Positions 35,076-45,500 of a stretch of 64,000 bases of DNA are shown here, in pieces. This DNA is from Bacteroides oleiciplenus YIT 12058 (lineage in GTDB: Bacteria; Bacteroidota; Bacteroidia; Bacteroidales; Bacteroidaceae), in the NCBI RefSeq assembly GCF_000315485.1, contig NZ_JH992941.1:1178001-1242000 (forward strand), written 5' to 3'. The notes below the pieces were generated by a model. That model saw nothing but the letters and a program-made list of their open reading frames with translations. It was not told where the DNA came from and did no database searches. The position numbers and the translations under genes were made by a program. The first letter of the stretch is position 1; the number at the start of each line of letters is the position of its first letter.

Positions 35076-35169
35076 TTTTCTGACGATGCTCCGAGCATCG
35101 GGATATGCATGTCTACTCACCTGGTCCCCGCTTTTCATTCTTTAATTATTCATTCTTTAATTTAGAAGT

Positions 35170-36462
35170 ATGGGATATTTATTCACATCCGAATCGGTGT
35201 CTGAAGGACACCCCGACAAAGTGGCCGATCAAATATCGGACGCTGTGCTTGACAAACTGTTGGCTTACGACCCCAGTTCGAAAGTAGCTTGCGAAACTCT
35301 GGTAACTACCGGACAGGTGGTGCTGGCTGGAGAAGTGAAAACCAAAGCGTACGTTGACCTACAACTCATTGCGCGCGAAGTAATTCAGAAAATCGGCTAT
35401 ACCAAGGGCGAGTACATGTTCGAAAGTAACTCGTGTGGTGTATTGTCCGCTATTCATGAGCAAAGTCCCGACATTAACCGTGGTGTAGAGCGTCAGGACC
35501 CTATGGAACAGGGTGCAGGCGACCAGGGAATGATGTTCGGCTATGCTACTAACGAAACAGAAAACTACATGCCTCTTTCTCTCGACCTGTCACACCGCAT
35601 CCTGCAAGTGCTGGCCGACATTCGTCGCGAAGGCAAGGAAATGACTTATCTCCGCCCCGATTCCAAGAGTCAGGTAACCATTGAATATGATGATAACGGT
35701 ACACCCGTCCGCATCGATACGATCGTAGTTTCTACCCAGCATGATGACTTCATCCAGCCGGCTGACGACAGCGAAGCTGCCCAGTTGAAAGCGGATGAAG
35801 AGATGCTTGCCACCATCCGCCGGGATGTAATCAACATCCTGATGCCGCGTGTGATAGCTTCTATTCATGCAGAGAAAGTACTTGCATTGTTCAACGACCA
35901 TATCACTTACCACGTTAATCCTACCGGAAAGTTCGTTATCGGCGGTCCTCACGGAGATACAGGTCTGACGGGACGTAAGATTATCGTAGATACTTATGGA
36001 GGCAAGGGTGCTCATGGTGGTGGCGCTTTCTCCGGTAAAGACCCCTCGAAGGTGGACCGTAGTGCTGCTTATGCAGCCCGTCACATTGCCAAGAACCTGG
36101 TAGCTGCCGGTGTAGCCGACGAAATGTTGGTACAGGTGTCTTATGCGATTGGTGTTGCACGCCCCATCAATATTTACGTCAACACTTACGGACGTGGGCA
36201 CGTAAACATGAGCGATGGTGAGATTGCGAAGAAGATTGACGAACTCTTCGACCTTCGTCCGAAGGCTATCGAGGACCGCTTGAAACTTCGTAACCCTATC
36301 TATCAGGAAACTGCCGCTTACGGACATCTGGGACGTGAACCGCAGGTGATAACCAAGCACTTCAAATCCCGCTATGAAGGTGATAAGGATGTAGAGGTAG
36401 AACTCTTCACCTGGGAGAAGCTGGATTATGTGGATAAGGTGAAGGCTGCTTTCGGTTTATAA
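35170..36462 (+). CDS. metK: S-adenosylmethionine synthetase MetK
   Basis: A 430-residue enzyme that makes SAM from methionine and ATP. Motifs are complete: [20 protein letters not shown] at the N-terminus, [16 protein letters not shown], and the glycine-rich loop [20 protein letters not shown]. The protein is slightly longer than the E. coli enzyme (384 residues), as is common in Bacteroidota. The upstream riboswitch-like element suggests feedback by SAM. Confidence 0.97.
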   Translation: MGYLFTSESVSEGHPDKVADQISDAVLDKLLAYDPSSKVACETLVTTGQVVLAGEVKTKAYVDLQLIAREVIQKIGYTKGEYMFESNSCGVLSAIHEQSPDINRGVERQDPMEQGAGDQGMMFGYATNETENYMPLSLDLSHRILQVLADIRREGKEMTYLRPDSKSQVTIEYDDNGTPVRIDTIVVSTQHDDFIQPADDSEAAQLKADEEMLATIRRDVINILMPRVIASIHAEKVLALFNDHITYHVNPTGKFVIGGPHGDTGLTGRKIIVDTYGGKGAHGGGAFSGKDPSKVDRSAAYAARHIAKNLVAAGVADEMLVQVSYAIGVARPINIYVNTYGRGHVNMSDGEIAKKIDELFDLRPKAIEDRLKLRNPIYQETAAYGHLGREPQVITKHFKSRYEGDKDVEVELFTWEKLDYVDKVKAAFGL

Positions 36463-36506
36463 TCTTCAATTAGTAATCAGCGTAGCTTTACAAGCTATTT
36501 ACATAG

Positions 36507-36554
36507 AAGGCTGTCCTTTCGCACTGAATTTTCGGTGCGGAAGTGACAGCCTTT
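36507..36554. terminator. terminator between metK and the ATPase relic
   Basis: The arms aaggctgtcctttcgcac and gtgcggaagtgacagcctt pair over nearly 19 bp with a 10-nt centre. It ends metK and possibly the minus-strand relic as well; only a short T tract follows on the plus strand. Confidence 0.75.
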
Positions 36555-36571
36555 GTTCGTGAGGATGTTGT

Positions 36572-37138
36572 TTATGAGAGTAAGAACCGGTTAGCAGGTA
36601 TCAGCCGGATGTGTCTGCCGTCTTCTTCAAAAGAATCGGTCTGATTAGTGGTTACAATAGTACCTTCTTGTAAATTGAATGCTTTCATGGCTTCCAGTAG
36701 TCCGTTATATTCACGCGTGAAGTTTTGGTCAGTTATTTGGTGACAAACTTGAATGGCATGGAGTACTTTGCCTTTTTCGGCAACGATGAAATCACATTCT
36801 CCTTTTTCTTTATAGTAGTAGATATTGCCCGGTTTCCTACGCAGGTGCAAAAAGATGAGATTTTTTAGTTTATGGCCCGTGGCATCTGAAAAGTTTGCGG
36901 AGGCTTCATTCACCAATCCCAGATCCATGGCATATACTTTCTTGGGGTTTCGGGATTGTACTTTCAGCGAATAACTGAATATGGGGACAAATTCTAGTAG
37001 ATAAGATTGCTGATAGAAAGAGAAGTAATCCAGAAAGGTGGATGCAGCCTTTATATCAAACATGCCCACCAATTTGCCGGCTGATACCAGGTTGCCTACA
37101 TTGGATAACAGATATACGATTTTATTTGCTATCGACAA
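36572..37138 (-). pseudogene. C-terminal relic of a DUF4143 AAA ATPase
   Basis: The 188 residues correspond only to the C-terminal half of a DUF4143 ATPase (ASTFLDYFSFYQQSYLLEFV, then the nuclease-like YYYKEKGECDFIVAEKGKVL and AIQVCHQITDQNFTREY). The Walker motifs and N-terminal ~200 residues are missing, and the sequence upstream on this strand has stop codons in all usable frames (for example around 37148 and 37175). It is most likely a decayed gene, in contrast to the full-length ATPase at 12501-13703. Confidence 0.8.
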
Positions 37139-37410
37139 ACGATTTCATTTGTTGCTGGCAAATGAATCTTCGCTATGCTTCTTCCATGATATGTGATTAT
37201 TTGCAGGTAATAAATAAGGGGTGTGAAGTATAGGAATCAAAATGATAGCAAATAGTCCGGTATTTACTTAATATGATTATAATCGTTGCAGTTTCGTAAC
37301 ATACCTTATCGTGAAAAAGTATATTATAGAGTAACTTGTGCATAAACAGAGATTGAATATGCGCTATTGTTGCATATTATTGCATATTTACAGGCAATTT
37401 ATGCAGCAAA

Positions 37411-37490
37411 GGGTTACTACTTCCGGGCAAATGGGTTACTACTTATAGATACTATGGTTACTACTTCCAGGTAAAAGGGTTACTACTTCC
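37411..37490. repeat. four-unit array with exact 22-bp period (GGGTTACTACTTCC)
   Basis: The core GGGTTACTACTT recurs at 37411, 37433, 37455 (first base T) and 37477, each exactly 22 bp apart; three of the four continue with CC. The remaining 8-10 bp of each unit differ (for example gggcaaat and aggtaaaa). A short repeat TGCATATT stands just upstream (about 37370-37388). It lies in the 800-bp gap between the ATPase relic and the beta-barrel gene, about 450 bp upstream of the latter. Two helical turns per unit would suit a DNA-binding protein. The rest of the gap (37139-37410 and 37491-37940) shows no recognisable gene. Confidence 0.85.
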
Positions 37491-37940
37491 GACTAACGGA
37501 CTTATTTGCTTCATGATTTACACTATATATATGCTTTTCAGGGAATATTTCATTCTAAAAGAAATGTAAGGATTCAGATATTATACAGTCAATCTGCTTT
37601 TTGCAGATTTCTGTTTGCTTGTTTCTGTACTTATAAGTACTTATCTGGATACAGCCTGTTCTCAACGATCAGGAAATACAGAATGTCAAAAGGATAGTGC
37701 GATAGAAGAAGTGTTCCCAAGGGTGGAAAGTTGTGTTTTTAATGTTGGATTTCTCCATTGTAATTGGCATATAAACGTCCAGAGGGATAATATAAACTTT
37801 TTCCAAAATCTTCACTTGCTTTCTTTTGATTATCAGTGTGTTGTAAAAGTGATTGCACTTTATAAACCTGCCGATATAAATCAATGGAACCCTATTTCCA
37901 GCCTAATTTTGTCTCATCAAATCATTCAAAAATTAGGTTT

Positions 37941-40247
37941 ATGAAACACATGATTATTTTATGCATTGCGTCGCTTGTATCCCTTATGTCAGTTGCCCAA
38001 AACAAGATAACAGGCAGGGTTGTAGAAGAAGAAACAAAGTCCGGACTGGAATTTGTAACAGTGCAGTTGCTGACTTCTGATTCTTTATTTGTGAAAGGAA
38101 CCGTTACGGATACCAAAGGGAATTTCTCTTTTGATAATGTGGCGAACGGAAACTTTAGGATCACTGCCTCTTATGTAGGTTATGAAACAGTGTGCATTGA
38201 TATCCGGAATTTGGAAAAGAACCTGCCTATCGGAGATATTGCCTTACTGAACTCCGGCGTAATGCTGGAAGGGGTTACTGTACGTGCTAACCCTGTCCTG
38301 AAGAAAACCGACCGTCAGATTATCCTTCCCACACAGGCACAGGTAAAGGCGTCTACCAATGGGCTGTCCCTTTTACGGAATCTGCAATTGTCCCGCATCC
38401 TGATTAATCCGGTGGATAATTCCGTGAAAATGTCCGGTGGAGAGAGTGTACAATTCAGAATAAATGGAGTAGAGGTAACTCAGGCGGAAGTTATTGCCTT
38501 GAGTCCTGCGGATATTATTAAGATAGAATATCACGATAATCCCGGTTTGCGCTATGGCAATGTAGGGGCGGTGCTGGATTACATCGTCAAAAGAAAAGAC
38601 TCTGGCGGAACCATTGCAGCGGATTTATCGAATGCCCTTTCAGCTAACGGTTATGGCGAAAACAACCTGTCCGCCAAGTATAATTACCGGAAGTCTGAGT
38701 TTAGCGCCTATGCCTATTGGGGACGGAGAGACCTAAAGTGGACGCGGGAGAACTATGAGACTTTCCGCTTCCCTGATAACACCTTGGAGCGCAGGGAGAT
38801 TGGCAAACCTACCCCGGTGAAGTACGATGACCTTAACTTTTCCCTGACCTATAACTTGCAGGACGATGACAAGCAAATGCTGAACGTCACTTTGCGGAAT
38901 AATTATAACGATACCCCCAACTCCTTTTCCGACCGCGAGAGCAGCTTGTATCAGGGAGAAGATGTCCTCTCCATATCCGACCGTCTTTCGTCGAAGTTGC
39001 GGATTCCTTCACTGGACGTCTACTACCAGCGCAGCATGAAGCATCAGCAGAGCCTTACCTTCAACGTGGTAGGCACTTATCTGAATAGTGAGAATATGCG
39101 TACCTATCAGGAAAGTATGCCGGGCGAAACTCCGTCAACAGTTTATTCTTCCATTGATGGCGAGAAGTATTCCCTCATCACCGAAGGCATTTATGATAAG
39201 AAGTTTAAGAACGGAAAACTTTCCGGAGGCATCAAGCATACGCAGGCTTATCTCAGCAACGGATATTCGGGAGCTGTGGAAGAACAGGTGGAGATGAACA
39301 CCGCAGAAACGTACGCCTTTGCAGAATATCAGCGCGATATCAATAAGTTCGCTTATACACTGGGCATAGGAGGTATGAGAACTTACAATTCGCAGGAAGG
39401 GAAGCATAACGAAACTTATATCTTCAAGCCTTCCATCCGGCTGTCTTATACTCCGAAGGAGAATCTGTTTTTCAGATATAACGGCTATATCTCCGGCTAT
39501 TCCCCTTCCTTGTCCGACCTCAACGACATCTCGCAACCTATAGACTTGCTGCAAGTGCGCCGGGGAAATCCCGGATTAAAGCCCGTCCGCTTCTACTCCA
39601 ACACTTTCAGTGCAAGCTGGATGCATAAGAAGGTGGCTGTCGATTTCTTTGCCCGCTACAGTTATGACAACAAACCTGTGATGGAGAGTACTTACTTTGA
39701 GGATGGAAAGTTTATCCGCACTATGGAGAATCATAAAGGCTTCCATAGGATTAACCTCGAAACGTCTGTCCAGATACTTCCTTGGAAGGAGTACATTGCC
39801 ATCAGAGTGACACCGTTCTTGAACCGTTATATCAGTCAGGGGAATACTTATACACACACTCATACCAACTTTGGTGTTCGTGGCAGCCTGATGGCGGCTT
39901 ATAAGAACTGGACGTTCATGGCGGAAATGAATACCAGCAACCATACGTTGTGGGGCGAGACAATCACTAAAGAAGAAAAGCTGCACTCCATGATGCTGGG
40001 TTATAATAAGGAGAAGTGGAGCATTTCGGCCGGAGTGCTCAACCCGTTCACCAAGCGGTATGAGCAGGAAATAGAGAATGTTTCACATCTGGCAGGCAGC
40101 CGGCAGGTGGCTTTCTCTACAAATCTGAGCCCGATATTCATGGTGAATGTCTCGTTCAGGCTCGATTTCGGAAGGAGTTATAATTCAAAAGGTAAAGTGC
40201 TTAATAATAGTGACTCGGATACGGGTGTTCTGTCCGGAAAGAAATAA
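37941..40247 (+). CDS. outer-membrane beta-barrel receptor-like protein
   Basis: About 768 residues from the ATG at 37941. A signal peptide (MIILCIASLVSLMSVAQ) leads into a carboxypeptidase-regulatory-like domain (KITGRVVEEETKSGLEFVTV, about residues 18-100), a plug-like part (VTVRANPVLKKTDRQIIL and VQFRINGVEV), and a long beta-barrel with an OMP_b-brl_3 style, ending VSFRLDFGRSYNSK. It is a TonB-receptor relative without a SusD partner. The ATG at 37884 would add 19 residues that are unlike a signal peptide. The gene ends 6 bp before the convergent TPR regulator. Confidence 0.85.
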   Translation: MKHMIILCIASLVSLMSVAQNKITGRVVEEETKSGLEFVTVQLLTSDSLFVKGTVTDTKGNFSFDNVANGNFRITASYVGYETVCIDIRNLEKNLPIGDIALLNSGVMLEGVTVRANPVLKKTDRQIILPTQAQVKASTNGLSLLRNLQLSRILINPVDNSVKMSGGESVQFRINGVEVTQAEVIALSPADIIKIEYHDNPGLRYGNVGAVLDYIVKRKDSGGTIAADLSNALSANGYGENNLSAKYNYRKSEFSAYAYWGRRDLKWTRENYETFRFPDNTLERREIGKPTPVKYDDLNFSLTYNLQDDDKQMLNVTLRNNYNDTPNSFSDRESSLYQGEDVLSISDRLSSKLRIPSLDVYYQRSMKHQQSLTFNVVGTYLNSENMRTYQESMPGETPSTVYSSIDGEKYSLITEGIYDKKFKNGKLSGGIKHTQAYLSNGYSGAVEEQVEMNTAETYAFAEYQRDINKFAYTLGIGGMRTYNSQEGKHNETYIFKPSIRLSYTPKENLFFRYNGYISGYSPSLSDLNDISQPIDLLQVRRGNPGLKPVRFYSNTFSASWMHKKVAVDFFARYSYDNKPVMESTYFEDGKFIRTMENHKGFHRINLETSVQILPWKEYIAIRVTPFLNRYISQGNTYTHTHTNFGVRGSLMAAYKNWTFMAEMNTSNHTLWGETITKEEKLHSMMLGYNKEKWSISAGVLNPFTKRYEQEIENVSHLAGSRQVAFSTNLSPIFMVNVSFRLDFGRSYNSKGKVLNNSDSDTGVLSGKK

Positions 40248-40253
40248 GGTAGT

Positions 40254-41894
40254 TTATCGGCTCAGAAAATCCGCAATGTCCTCTTTCTCGTCCATATTCA
40301 GTTTCTGGCGGATAGTTGTTTTTCGCTGATAGACCGTGCGCACGCTTTGCTGGGTGACTACACTGATTTCTTTCGTAGAGAAGTTAGCTTTCAGCAGGCA
40401 GCAGAGTTGTAGCTCACGCTCATTCAGCACGTTGCCGAAGCGGGTGAGGACGTGCGTGTAGAAATTGTCGTATATGGAATCAATCACTTTATAAAGGTCT
40501 TCCCAAACCAGCAGGTCGTCCGTGGGAATATCTTCCTGGGTGATGCGCTTCATTTGCGACAGGAATTCCTGGTTGTGTGGCGTTGGATTGGTGGCAACCA
40601 TGCGTATGATGCCCATTTGCTGGAGCAGGATTTTCTTGAAGAACTGGTCATTCTCATTATTCGTTTTCTCTACATCAGCCCACAGATGTTTCAGCGTTTC
40701 CAGTTCTTCTTCCTTCTCTTCCAGCAGTTTCTTTCTTCGCTGGATGTAGAACGCTACGAGTACCGCAGCCAGAACGACAACTAACAGCACGATAATGAGT
40801 AGCATTTGCTCCTGTTGCTTGGCGATGGACAGGCGGAGATTCCGTTGTTCCAATACCCGCTTACTCTCGTTCTTCTCGGCAATCACTTTCTCCCGGTTGA
40901 GGTAGTCCTCGAACATCCGGTTGGAGAAGAGCGTGACGTCCTTGATGAGGAACTGATTGGTGGAAATATATTGCATCAGGGTATTCTGAATGAGGTAGTA
41001 GTTGCTCAATGACAAGTCCTGGTCAATGTAAGGCGAGTAGGTTTCCTTGCTCATTTGCATGTAGTATCTCGCCGAATCCATTTGGTGGATATTCAGGTAA
41101 TACCTGCCCAGGGAGCTGTAAGAGAGCGATGTGAATTTATCGTTTGCCGCAAGGTAGCGGCGGAGCACTTCGCGCTGGATGTCGATTGCCTTGCGGTGTT
41201 CGCCGAAGTCGCTAAGGATGTCCGCATAGTTTCGTGACACAAGTCCCCACGAGTTGAGGTCGTAGTCGGGCTGATTGACTGCTTCGTAGGCTTTTTGCAG
41301 GTAGCATAAAGAGGAATCTTTCTGCTGGAGATAATAATAGGCGATGCCCAGCATATTGTAAGTTATGTAGGTGTCCGGGGCATTCCTGTCTGTTGCCAGC
41401 AATTCTTTCAGGTACTTCACGGCATCTTCAAAGTTCTCGTCTCCCGTGCTTTGGGTGATGATGGAATGGAGTAGTTGGAGGGTGCAGGCGGTATCCTGCG
41501 CTGCCCGTGCGGTTTCCATTCCTTCGTGCAACAGGTTCGCTGCTCCTGCCCGGTCGCCCTTCCACCAAAGGTGTTGCGCGAACAGTTTGTATGCCTGAGT
41601 TGTTCGTACAATATCGTTGTGTTCCTTGTAGTAGTCCAGCGCATATTTCAACAGGGAATCTTCGGCTGTGGAGCGGTTGCAGTTGTAGTGTGCCTGCCCG
41701 TTGACCAGCCAGAATTTTGCCCGTAGGGAGTCGGTCAGCGCTTCCGGTTCGTGTATGGATTGCAGAAGGAGGAGGGCGCTGTCCGGGTGGTGGGAGACAA
41801 TGGCTTCGGCCTTGTCTATTATATCATTTGCCTGTTTGTAGCGACTGCATGATGATAATGAGAGAATGAGGAGCAAGAGTGCAAGATGCTTCAT
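40254..41894 (-). CDS. TPR lipoprotein regulator with C-terminal LuxR-like HTH
   Basis: A 546-residue protein with the same plan as 2400-4133: lipoprotein signal LLILSLSSCSR (Cys16), TPR repeats up to about residue 310, a membrane helix (about 368-386), a coiled coil and a C-terminal HTH (ERELQLCCLLKANFSTKEIS, QQSVRTVYQRKTTIR). It likely senses in the periplasm and regulates transcription in the cytoplasm. It is tail to tail with the beta-barrel gene and divergent from the small gene at 42000, so both are candidate targets. Confidence 0.85.
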   Translation of the reverse strand: MKHLALLLLILSLSSCSRYKQANDIIDKAEAIVSHHPDSALLLLQSIHEPEALTDSLRAKFWLVNGQAHYNCNRSTAEDSLLKYALDYYKEHNDIVRTTQAYKLFAQHLWWKGDRAGAANLLHEGMETARAAQDTACTLQLLHSIITQSTGDENFEDAVKYLKELLATDRNAPDTYITYNMLGIAYYYLQQKDSSLCYLQKAYEAVNQPDYDLNSWGLVSRNYADILSDFGEHRKAIDIQREVLRRYLAANDKFTSLSYSSLGRYYLNIHQMDSARYYMQMSKETYSPYIDQDLSLSNYYLIQNTLMQYISTNQFLIKDVTLFSNRMFEDYLNREKVIAEKNESKRVLEQRNLRLSIAKQQEQMLLIIVLLVVVLAAVLVAFYIQRRKKLLEEKEEELETLKHLWADVEKTNNENDQFFKKILLQQMGIIRMVATNPTPHNQEFLSQMKRITQEDIPTDDLLVWEDLYKVIDSIYDNFYTHVLTRFGNVLNERELQLCCLLKANFSTKEISVVTQQSVRTVYQRKTTIRQKLNMDEKEDIADFLSR

Positions 41895-41915
41895 GGTTGT
41901 CGGTATTTATCGGGG

Positions 41916-41953
41916 CAAAGATACTATATATTTATGGTTTGTCATTACCTTTG
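41916..41953. promoter_or_regulatory. divergent -7 elements between the TPR regulator and the gene at 42000
   Basis: TATCTTTG on the minus strand (41923-41916) serves the regulator starting at 41894. TACCTTTG on the plus strand (41946-41953) serves the gene starting at 42000. The two promoters are back to back, about 30 bp apart. Confidence 0.6.
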
Positions 41954-41999
41954 CAGATTCAAAGTGGTTGTCGGTATGTTTTTTTTGAATAGACTAAGA

Positions 42000-42479
42000 A
42001 TGAGTAATATGCTAAAGAAACTGTTCTCCCTTTTCGGGGGAAATGAAGAGGTTCCGGACTCGCAGGCTTTGCTTGCTCCCATGGAGACTTTCGATAAGCC
42101 GAAGGTGAAGGATATTGTGCGTCGGTGGCTTCTCTACATTGACGCGCATGAAACTGTGCCCGCCGATATCGTTGCGCTGAACTTCAACCTCTGGGAAGCA
42201 GCCGAAGAGAACGGCGATAGTTGCTATACCCTGGAACTGACCGGCTCCAGGCACTACGACGCCGAAGATGATGACTGGGCATGTGAGGAAGACTTCGAGC
42301 CAAGAGAAAGGAACTGCGATAACCTGCAACTTTCCAGCCGTCTTCCGTGGGAGGAAGTGCTGAATACTCTGGTGGAAGTGCTGAAAGAGCTGAAAGACGA
42401 ACTGGCAGACATCTCCCTCTTCCGGGTGGAGCACATCACGGCAGGCTTCACGGATGGCGATCTAATCACCATTAAATGA
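42000..42479 (+). CDS. conserved acidic hypothetical protein
   Basis: A 159-residue soluble protein starting MSNMLKKLFSLFGGNEE; the start at 42000 follows a -7 element by 46 bp, and longer forms would cross the promoter. No signal peptide or membrane helix is present. It is strongly acidic with a D/E-rich middle (YDAEDDDWACEEDFEPRERN) and ends with VLKELKDELADISLFRVEHI. The domain family is not recognised. It is divergent from the TPR regulator and convergent with the HTCS gene. Confidence 0.75.
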   Translation: MSNMLKKLFSLFGGNEEVPDSQALLAPMETFDKPKVKDIVRRWLLYIDAHETVPADIVALNFNLWEAAEENGDSCYTLELTGSRHYDAEDDDWACEEDFEPRERNCDNLQLSSRLPWEEVLNTLVEVLKELKDELADISLFRVEHITAGFTDGDLITIK

Positions 42480-42491
42480 GCCGTTTATTCG

Positions 42492-42565
42492 TAAAGCTTT
42501 ATGAACGCGTTCCTAAAGCTTCATGATCACGTTCGTGAAGCTTCCGGAATACACTCCCGAAGCTT
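42492..42565. repeat. four-unit array with exact 22-bp period (AAGCTT core)
   Basis: AAGCTT occurs at 42494, 42516, 42538 and 42560, each 22 bp apart. The first two units also share ATGA at the same offset (42501 and 42523), followed by CGTTC. Copies 2 and 3 face each other as a hairpin (AAGCTTCATGA with TCGTGAAGCTT, 42516-42543). The array fills the 85-bp gap between two convergent genes and may serve as a two-way terminator. The period equals that of the arrays at 37411 and 60917, though the unit sequence is different. Confidence 0.8.
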
Positions 42566-45500
42566 TACTTAAAAAACGAGCTGGGTGTCTTCTTATATTG
42601 CTTCACAAAGCAGCGGGTGAAGTACTTGGGATCGTTGAACCCCACCCGGTAAGCAATCTCGGATACAATGACGTTGTTCGTACTGTTCTCCAATATCTTC
42701 TTTGCAATCTGCAACCTGTACAGTTGGAGGAAACGCACCGGAGGCAGACCGGTGAGCGAGATGAACTTCTTGTAGATGACCGTATAACTGATGTTCAGTT
42801 TGTCTGTCAGTTCCTTCACACCGAAGTCGGGGTTAGCATAGTTCTTCTCCAATATATCCATCACATCATTCATGAATTGCTGGTCCGGTTGCCCCACTTC
42901 CAGCAAGATAGGGTCTAAGTCCTGTTCTACGAATTTCTTCTGGCGCAGGTCTCTGTTTTTCAGTATGGAGTCTATATTAGCCAAGAGGACGGACTCTTCG
43001 AAAGGCTTGGTGATATATCCGTCCACCCCATTCTCATAACTTTCTATCCGGGCATTTTCGCTCGAGTTTGCTGTAAGAAGCAGGAATGGGATGTGGCATA
43101 GAAGCTTGTCCTCGCGTATTCTCTTGCAGAAGTCGGCACCGTCGCAGACGGGCATCATCAAGTCGGACACGATGAAATCGGGCATAATATTTTGTGCCGC
43201 CTTGTAGCCCTGTTCGCCGTTGTTGGCCTCAGCAATGTTATACTTTTCTTTCAGCATATTCTTGATGTAGTGGCGCATGTCCGGATTGTCTTCCACCAGC
43301 AACAGGGTGGGTTTGCTCCTGTCGATGGGGATGAAAGGCTCTATTTTGTCCTCTACCGGCACGGGCTTGCTGTATTCTTCAGGATGAGCCTCACTTTCAG
43401 ACTCATTGGCCAGTGTGATGGGGAAGTAGAGCCTGAAAGATACCCCTGCATCTTCCGAACTCTTTACTTTTATGGTTCCGCCCAGCAGCGTGGTAATCTC
43501 TTTTACGATGTGCAGGCCGATGCCCGTACTGCTTTGCCCGTAGCTTGTGTATTTGTTCTGGTCGGGAATCCGGTAGAAACGGTTGAATATCTTGTCCACC
43601 TCATCGGGGGCGATTGTGCTGCCGCTATTGGTGACGGAGATGAACTGTATAAGCCTCTTCGACTTGTCGGTGAACTGGTTGGCGTGTACCGTGATTTTCC
43701 CTTTGTCGGGAGTGTGCTTAATGGCATTTGATAAGAGGTTGAACAATATCTTATGCAGGTTTTCCTTGTCCGAATAGATATGGTCGCTTTTCAGGCGGTA
43801 TATTTTCTCGAACTGTATATTCCGTTCCTTCATTAAGTTGGAGAAGTCCATGATGGTGGTGTCCAGGAACTTGCTGAAGTTGAAACGGACGGAGTTGAGA
43901 GTCAGGTTCTTGGTGTCTATCTTGCGTAGGTCGATGAGTTGGTTGACCAGCGAAAGCAGGTATTGCGCGTTGCGGTTGATGATTTGCAGGTCTTCCTTCT
44001 CACCGGGGTCGGTGACTTGGTTCATAAGCTGGCTTGCCGGTCCTTGTATCAGGGTCAGTGGAGTTTTGAATTCATGTGCAAGATTGGTGAAGTATGAGAG
44101 CTTCTCTTTATTGATGGCTTCCATTTGCCGGGACATGACTTCTATCTTTTCTTTCAGTAGCTTCTGTATGTGCTTCTGCCTGGCATTATATGAATAGATG
44201 ATATAAATCAGGATTGATATAATCAGGATGGCTATCAGCGAGTAGAACCAGGTGGTTTTATAGAATGGCGGGTGCACAATGATGCTGAGCGTGGTCAGTT
44301 TGCTGGACCAGGTATTGTCATGATTGGTACATTGTATCTCGAGCGTGTACTTTCCGGGAGAAAGATTGGTGTATTTGGCATTTCTCTTCACGAGACCTAC
44401 GTTCCTGTTTTCTTTCAGTTCGAGTATGCGATAGGAGTAGAACACTTTTTCCTGCTCCAGATAGTCCAGACAACTGAAGGTGATTTCAAAGGAGTTCTGC
44501 GGCGGATATAGGTGCAACTCTTTGGTGGTCGATATACTCGTCGGGAGGTTGTCGCTATCCAGATAAGGAATCAGTTGCTTCCCGTCGCAGACGGCACTGG
44601 TAAGGGTGACTGTCCGTTGTTTCTGCCTGGGCAGGCTGACTAACGGACTGAAGGTGACAAATCCGTCGATAGTGCCTAACAGCATATTATGATTGGCTGC
44701 TTTGCATCCTGACCGCTTGTAGAATTGAGGCACTAACAACCCGTCTCCTTCATCAAACTTGAAGGCCCGTTTGGTGGTGATGTCGAAGAAGTAAACGCCT
44801 TTGAGTGTGCTGATCCACAGGTTTCCGTTCTTGTCGTCCAGTATATTGGAAATGCTGGTATCCGAAAGGCCGCAGCGTACGGCATAGTTCATGAACTTGT
44901 ATTTTCCCGCATTGCTTCCGTCTTCCAGCAGGTAAATGCCGTTTCCGAGGCTGCCCAGATAAATTTCTCCCTTCTGGGTTTCAAATATGCAGGTTATTTT
45001 CTCATTGATCTTGCTTTCGGGGTTATCCAGCTTATATTGGTAGTATATGCATTCGTAGTTGTTTCTCGAATCTTCCAGGTCGATGACATAGACGCCGTTG
45101 CCACCTATCCATAATCTGGACTTTGAGTCGATGAAGATGGTACTCATATTGTGTACGGGTTCTCTGGACTGGGTGTAGTACTTCAGCCGGTTGATGACTC
45201 CGGTCGAGAAGTCGAGCGTGTTAATGTGGCTGCTGGTGCATATCCATAGTGCGTTTCTGACTGAGTCCAATGCAATGTCGTAGATGTCATTGGACGGTAA
45301 GGCGGAGTTGAGGCTGTTGTAATGTTCGAAGATCGGATTGGAGAGGTTGGCTTTTGCCAGCTTGTCCAGTCCTCCGCCAATGGTTGATATCCAGTAATCT
45401 CCGTTGAAGTCCTGGATGATGTCCGAGATATTGTTATGGGCCAGTGAATGTGGGTTTTCCAGGTTGTGTTTATAGAAAGAGAACGACTGGCTGCCTTTCT

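Noticed and set aside
37411..37490. Plasmid-type iterons marking an origin
   Set aside because: No replication initiator gene or other plasmid function is near; the surroundings are chromosomal housekeeping and Sus-type genes.
43192..43731. 179-codon plus-strand reading frame inside the HTCS gene
   Set aside because: It is antisense to conserved receiver and kinase domains and is explained by codon bias of the real gene.
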